A DNA stretch of 8,952 nt from positions 1 through 8,952 of the forward strand of contig JACDAO010000675.1 in assembly GCA_013695405.1 (NCBI GenBank). Reading direction: 5' to 3'. The position numbers and the translations under genes were made by a program. The notes beneath the pieces were generated by a model that saw nothing but the letters and a program-made list of their open reading frames with translations, did not search any database and was not told where the DNA came from. The DNA comes from Acidobacteriota bacterium (GTDB taxonomy: Bacteria; Acidobacteriota; Vicinamibacteria; Vicinamibacterales; Vicinamibacteraceae). Positions 5,671-8,952 of the stretch are shown piece after piece; within the stretch, counting starts at the first letter, position 1, and every line of letters begins with the position of its first letter.

Positions 5671-6201
5671 ATGAGCACAGTGCAGGCCGCATCGGCCACA
5701 GCAGTCCAGGATCTGGCCAAGTCGCTGATGAAGACGTTCGACGCCAACAGCGATGGGCAACTGGGCCACGACGAGTTCGGCGCCTTCCTGTCGCAGCTGA
5801 TGGGGGGCATTCAGACCGCTGGCGGCACGCTGGCGGCTTCGACCGCGACGACCGGGCCGCAGACGCTGACCCGGGGCGTGCAGAACCGGCAACTGTTCGA
5901 GGGCTTCAACTTCGACCGCGAGCAGAACATCGAGAAGTCGGCCAAGGACGCCTTTGCGAGTATTGCCGGAGCCAGCGGCACGGTGCCGGCCACCAAGGCC
6001 GCGGCCGAGAGCTGGTTCAACCAGCATGTCAAGGGCGGCATGGAGCAGCTCGGCCACAAGGTCGACTGGGTCAAGGGCGACAAGTTCCAGTTCAGCAACT
6101 GGCAGGGCAGCTGGGTGGTCGACTTCGTGCGCGGTGCCGACGGCCCGAATCCCGCCTTCACCTGGCTGGCCGACGCGGCCGGTGGACCGGCGCTCACGTA
6201 G
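5671..6201 (+). CDS. EF-hand calcium-binding-like protein of unknown function, 176 aa
   Basis: One canonical EF-hand loop is visible: D24-A-N26-S-D28-G29-Q-L31-G-H-D-E35, with helices on both sides, so Ca2+ binding is likely. A Ser/Thr/Ala/Gln-rich N-terminus and a Thr/Ala-rich linker (about 46-70) surround it. I do not recognise the second half (about 75-170): FEGFNFDREQNIEKSAKDAF, a helix with AAAESWFNQHV, then strand-like VDWVKGDKFQF, WQGSWVVDFVRGA and FTWLADAA, suggesting a small alpha+beta domain. There is no signal peptide or membrane segment; if exported it would need a leaderless route. Start and ribosome binding site are well supported, and a sigma54 promoter precedes it. It is monocistronic and ends 17 nt from the convergent cheA. 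A role in motility is guessed only from promoter type and neighbours. Confidence 0.85.
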   Translation: MSTVQAASATAVQDLAKSLMKTFDANSDGQLGHDEFGAFLSQLMGGIQTAGGTLAASTATTGPQTLTRGVQNRQLFEGFNFDREQNIEKSAKDAFASIAGASGTVPATKAAAESWFNQHVKGGMEQLGHKVDWVKGDKFQFSNWQGSWVVDFVRGADGPNPAFTWLADAAGGPALT

Positions 6202-6218
6202 CGTTCGTTCGCCCCGCC

Positions 6219-7532
6219 CTACGACACCATCAGTGCCGGAATGAGCGCGAACGTCAGTGGAATCTTGATACGCAGCGTGCTGCCAGCGCCGGCGATGCTG
6301 TGGACGTCGACCGTGCCACCGATTTTCTCGATGTTCGTCCTGACCACGTCCATGCCGACGCCTCGGCCGGAGACGTTGGTGATCTTCTCGGCGGTCGAGA
6401 ACCCGGGCGCGAAGATCAGCTTGATGACGTCGTGATCCGAGAGGCATTGCGACTGGTCGGCCGTGATCAGGCCGCGTGCCAGAGCCTGCTGCCGGATCAG
6501 CTCGGGGACGATCCCGCCGCCGTCGTCGGTGATCTCGATGATGATCTGACCGCCTTCGTGGAACGCGCGCAGGCGAATCGTCCCCTCCGGGCGCTTGCCG
6601 CGAGCGATTCGGTGGGCAGGCGTCTCGATGCCGTGGTCGACCGAGTTGCGGATGATGTGGGTCAGCGGGTCCTTGATTGCCTCGATGATCGTGCGATCGA
6701 GGTCGGTGTCCGTGCCCTCCATCTCGATCCGGACCTGCTTGCCGCACACGGCCGCGAGGTCGCGCACCACCCGCGGGAACTTGCTCCAGACGTTGCCGAT
6801 CGGCTGCATCCTGGTCTTCATCACCCCCTCCTGCAACTCGGAGGTGACCAGGTTCAGACGATGGGTCGCGTTCATCAACGCGGCGTCGCCAGTCGTCGAG
6901 GTGAACTGCAGGATCTGGTTGCGGGCCAGCACCAGCTCGCCGACCAGGGTCGTCAGCTTGTCGACCAGGCCGACGTCGACGCGCAGCGCGCTGTCCGAGA
7001 CGCCGCGGCGGCGGTTCTCGCCGGTGCGCTCGCCGCTGGCTGTGGCCTCGTGCTCGGCGGCGGCCGGGGCAGGTGCGGCAACCGGCACCGGCGGTGGAGC
7101 CACAGCGACGAACGCCGTAAGGAATTCGGCGACGTCGTCTGCCCCGTCGCGTTCGTCGAGTTCCTGCAGGCGGGCCACGACGGCGCTGTAGTCGGCGTCG
7201 CCTTCGCCGCCGGTCTGCTCGACGACGCTGAGAATCTCGCGGATCGCATCGACCATCGTCAGCAGCGCGGTGGTGACCGCAGCATCGAGGACGATGTCGC
7301 CGTCGCGCATCCGGCTCAACAGGCTTTCGCCGACATGGCTGACCGCTTCCAGCTTCGACAACCCGAGGGAGCCACCGGTGCCCTTGATGGTGTGGATGGT
7401 TCGAAACACGCTGCCGAGCGTGTCGCGGTTGCGCGGATCCTTCTCGAGGGTCACCAGGTCCTGATCGAGACGATCCAGACCTTCATGGCTTTCGATCAGG
7501 AATTCTCGGATCAGATCGTCCGACTCGGTCAC
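6219..7532 (-). CDS. cheA: Chemotaxis histidine kinase CheA lacking the P5 (CheW-like) domain, 437 aa
   Basis: CheA autophosphorylates a His and passes phosphate to CheY/CheB. The P1 Hpt domain (about 5-125) carries H47 in RTIHTIKGTGG. A Pro/Ala-rich linker (142-180) replaces P2. P3 dimerisation helices (about 183-245) contain VDKLTTLVGELVLARNQI. The P4 ATPase has all boxes: N (HIIRNSVDHGIE, 292-303), G1 (DDGGG, 336-340), F (FAPGFST, 374-380), G2 (GRGVGM, 389-394) and GAGSTLRIKIPLT. The frame ends IPALMVS-TAG exactly where P5 should begin; typical CheA is over 600 aa. Without P5 it should not couple to CheW and receptors in the usual way. GTG at 7532 is chosen for its GGAGG 8 nt upstream; a TTG at 7574 has no support. 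It is last in the motA-motB-hpt-cheA operon. It could be a truncated remnant or a minimal kinase. Confidence 0.9.
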   Translation of the reverse strand: MTESDDLIREFLIESHEGLDRLDQDLVTLEKDPRNRDTLGSVFRTIHTIKGTGGSLGLSKLEAVSHVGESLLSRMRDGDIVLDAAVTTALLTMVDAIREILSVVEQTGGEGDADYSAVVARLQELDERDGADDVAEFLTAFVAVAPPPVPVAAPAPAAAEHEATASGERTGENRRRGVSDSALRVDVGLVDKLTTLVGELVLARNQILQFTSTTGDAALMNATHRLNLVTSELQEGVMKTRMQPIGNVWSKFPRVVRDLAAVCGKQVRIEMEGTDTDLDRTIIEAIKDPLTHIIRNSVDHGIETPAHRIARGKRPEGTIRLRAFHEGGQIIIEITDDGGGIVPELIRQQALARGLITADQSQCLSDHDVIKLIFAPGFSTAEKITNVSGRGVGMDVVRTNIEKIGGTVDVHSIAGAGSTLRIKIPLTFALIPALMVS

Positions 7533-7540
7533 GAGGGTTG

Positions 7541-7545
7541 CCTCC
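7541..7545 (-). promoter_or_regulatory. Ribosome binding site GGAGG of cheA
   Basis: GGAGG on the minus strand lies 8 nt upstream of GTG at 7532 and fixes this non-ATG start, removing 14 low-complexity residues of the longer frame. Confidence 0.75.
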
Positions 7546-7622
7546 GGGCGGTCGCGTGTCGGAGCGCGACCCAACAGGACAGGAATCGACCAGGCGACGG
7601 GCGGCGCCGCCCCGATCGCGTG

Positions 7623-8015
7623 CTAGTGCGTGCTGCTCGCCGCGCCGCCGCCGCGCGCGACGATCACCAACTGCAGATGCTGCGCGACGCGCGCGTACTC
7701 GGCCGACAGCGCGGCGACCAGCGTCGGCAAGGCGGCGCGCGCCTCGTCCTGACGGTCGGGACGGCAGGCGTGCTCCAGGTCGCCGGCCAACTGTTGCAGC
7801 CGCGACGCCCCGATGTTGCCGGCACTGCCCTTGACCGTGTGCGCGACCCGGGCTGCGGTCGGCACGGGCAGCGGCTCGACGGTCAGCTCACGCAGTCGCT
7901 CCGGGGTGTCCCGCAGGAACAGCGTCAGTAACTCCACCAGGATGTCGGGCTCGCCTGGCTCCTGCAGCGTCTCCAGCATCTCGAGCACCTCGGGATCGAC
8001 TGGCGGGGTATTCAT
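7623..8015 (-). CDS. Stand-alone Hpt (histidine phosphotransfer) domain protein, 130 aa
   Basis: Hpt proteins accept and donate phosphate between response regulator receiver domains. The four-helix domain spans about 8-115: DPEVLEMLETLQ, a helix with ILVELLTLFLRDTPERLREL, then H59 in AHTVKGSAGNIGASRLQQLA (the phospho-His), and a last helix before an Ala/Gly tail. No kinase domain is present. The start is uncertain: ATG at 8015 (with GGA 7 nt upstream) is preferred since the domain begins at once, but ATG at 8027 and GTG at 8069 are in frame. It lies between motB (upstream) and cheA (90 nt downstream) in one operon, so it may relay phosphate to or from the CheA pathway. Confidence 0.87.
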   Translation of the reverse strand: MNTPPVDPEVLEMLETLQEPGEPDILVELLTLFLRDTPERLRELTVEPLPVPTAARVAHTVKGSAGNIGASRLQQLAGDLEHACRPDRQDEARAALPTLVAALSAEYARVAQHLQLVIVARGGGAASSTH

Positions 8016-8080
8016 GCGCACGTCCATGGTTGTCTGCAATGCTTCACGGGTCCAGCCTTTGGAATTCACGCACGAACCAA

Positions 8081-8893
8081 TCAGTGCGCGGCGGCGGCTG
8101 GCGCCTTGCCCGCACGGCCTGTGACCACCGGGCTGCCGACACTTGCCTGCTGCACGACGATCGAGACCCGCCGGTTGCGTGGGTTGTAGGGCTCGTCCGG
8201 GGTGCGCAGACTCGTCGCGGCAAAGCCCCGGATGGCCTTGATCTGGGTCGGTTCGAGACCGGCCCCTTCCATCACCCGGCGTGCGGCGTTGGCGCGGTCG
8301 GCCGACAGTTCCCAGTTGGTATAGCCCCGTCCGGTACCGAATGGCGCCGCATCGGTATGGCCCTCGATCGCGACCGGCTGGGCCAGCGCGGCCAGTTCAC
8401 GTGCGATCACTTGCAGCACTTGCTCGGTTTCCCGCTTCAGGTGCGAACTGCCCGAATCGAAGAAGGTGTCCTGACCGCTCTCCTGCAGCTCGATGCGCAA
8501 GCCTTCAGCGGTCACCTGGACGTCGATCTGGTCCTCGAGATTGCGGAACCCCGGCAGCATCCGAAGCTGCCCCTTGATCCGCGCGGCCGCCCGCTCGAGC
8601 GATGCCGTCGCCGACACCACGTCGGGCGGCGGCGGGCGCATCCCGTTGAGCGCGCCGTTCCCACCGGCGATCGGGGCGTTGCCCTTCTGATGCTCGAAGA
8701 TGCCCGGGTCGGTGAAGTAGGCGGCGACCGACTCCTTGACTTCCTGGCTCTGGTTGACGAGCCACATCACCAGGAAGAAGGCCATCATGGCCGTGACGAA
8801 GTCGGCATAGGCGACCTTCCAGGCGCCGCCGTGATGGCCGCCATGGCCACCCTTCTTCCTCTTGATGATGATGACTGGGGCGTGATTGGCCAT
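8081..8893 (-). CDS. motB: Flagellar motor stator protein MotB, 270 aa
   Basis: MotB anchors the MotA4-5/MotB2 stator to peptidoglycan and carries the proton- or ion-binding Asp. A His/Gly/Lys-rich cytoplasmic N-terminus (VIIIKRKKGGHGGHHGG) precedes one membrane helix at about 24-46 (AWKVAYADFVTAMMAFFLVMWLV), with D31 equivalent to E. coli D32. A plug and linker (47-125) follow, then the OmpA/MotB peptidoglycan-binding domain (about 126-248) with GHTDAAP at 178-184, NWELSADRANA and NPRNRRVSIVV. Length is normal. Start ATG at 8893 has GAGGA 6 nt upstream, overlapping the motA stop. Whether the motor uses H+ or Na+ cannot be decided here. hpt follows closely. Confidence 0.96.
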   Translation of the reverse strand: MANHAPVIIIKRKKGGHGGHHGGAWKVAYADFVTAMMAFFLVMWLVNQSQEVKESVAAYFTDPGIFEHQKGNAPIAGGNGALNGMRPPPPDVVSATASLERAAARIKGQLRMLPGFRNLEDQIDVQVTAEGLRIELQESGQDTFFDSGSSHLKRETEQVLQVIARELAALAQPVAIEGHTDAAPFGTGRGYTNWELSADRANAARRVMEGAGLEPTQIKAIRGFAATSLRTPDEPYNPRNRRVSIVVQQASVGSPVVTGRAGKAPAAAAH

Positions 8894-8899
8894 GGTCAG

Positions 8900-8904
8900 T
8901 CCTC
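8900..8904 (-). promoter_or_regulatory. Ribosome binding site GAGGA of motB, overlapping the motA stop
   Basis: GAGGA lies 6 nt before the motB ATG and shares bases with the upstream TGA (8905-8903), as expected for coupled stator genes. Confidence 0.65.
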
Positions 8905-8952
8905 AGGCCGCCGCCGCGAGATCGGCCTTCTGTCCCTTGCAGGCCTGTTCGG
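8903..8952 (-). CDS. motA: C-terminal end of probable MotA stator protein (partial)
   Basis: Only the last 15 codons and a TGA are in the window, reading EQACKGQKADLAAAA. The identification rests mainly on position, 9 nt upstream of motB with the ribosome binding site overlapping its stop, since motA nearly always precedes motB. The peptide itself is too short to prove the family, though an EQAC-type helix end is compatible with MotA C-termini. Confidence 0.65.
   Translation of the reverse strand, partial: EQACKGQKADLAAAA

Noticed and set aside
5623..6747. Leftward frame of 374 codons spanning cheA and the EF-hand gene, considered as a frameshifted P5 continuation of CheA
   Set aside because: Its sequence is low-complexity Arg/Gly/His over cheA and the antisense of the EF-hand gene below it. 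No CheW-like motif appears.
7533..7574. TTG start giving CheA 14 more residues
   Set aside because: There is no ribosome binding site there, whereas GTG at 7532 has GGAGG 8 nt upstream and the P1 domain starts directly after it.
6300..7931. Rightward open frame of 543 codons opposite cheA and hpt
   Set aside because: It is antisense to cheA and hpt, both of which have complete signature motifs. Its composition is typical of GC-rich shadow frames.

Overview
The window is GC-rich chromosomal DNA, almost wholly coding, with short gaps, stop/start overlaps and GTG starts. Gene content (stator genes beside hpt and cheA, an ECF-type sigma factor beside a long UbiD-like decarboxylase, a GVPKGEL-type enterochelin-esterase-like protein, a DUF4920 lipoprotein-like gene beside a thioredoxin-fold ferredoxin) suggests a flagellated soil or aquatic Gram-negative, perhaps an acidobacterium of the Vicinamibacteria type. 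That placement is inference from gene content only. No tRNA, rRNA, CRISPR array, insertion sequence or phage gene is visible.

Left part (1-4508). A 5'-truncated esterase (+) converges on a three-gene leftward operon, GNAT acetyltransferase > ECF-type sigma factor > UbiD-family decarboxylase, tightly coupled by 8-nt and 4-nt overlaps. A 227-nt divergent spacer holding a 12-bp palindrome and a GC-rich hairpin separates this operon from apaG (+).

Middle part (4493-6201). apaG overlaps tail-to-tail by 16 nt with a two-gene leftward operon: a DUF4920 secreted protein followed by a [2Fe-2S] ferredoxin, joined by a TGATG stop/start. That operon has a sigma70-like promoter. From the same 288-nt spacer a rightward gene for a small EF-hand protein is read. 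It is preceded by a near-consensus sigma54 (RpoN) promoter (TGGCAC-N5-TTGCT) with two inverted repeats at enhancer distance, and a third one overlapping the -24 element.

Right part (6219-8952). A leftward motility/chemotaxis operon reads motA (only the last codons in the window) > motB > stand-alone Hpt protein > cheA. The cheA product has complete P1, P3 and P4 (ATPase) domains but stops exactly where the CheW-like P5 domain should begin, 17 nt from the end of the convergent EF-hand gene. This suggests loss of the 3' part of cheA by rearrangement, or a specialised receptor-independent kinase that may work with the adjacent Hpt protein.

The most interesting signals are the P5-less CheA and the sigma54-controlled EF-hand gene abutting it.
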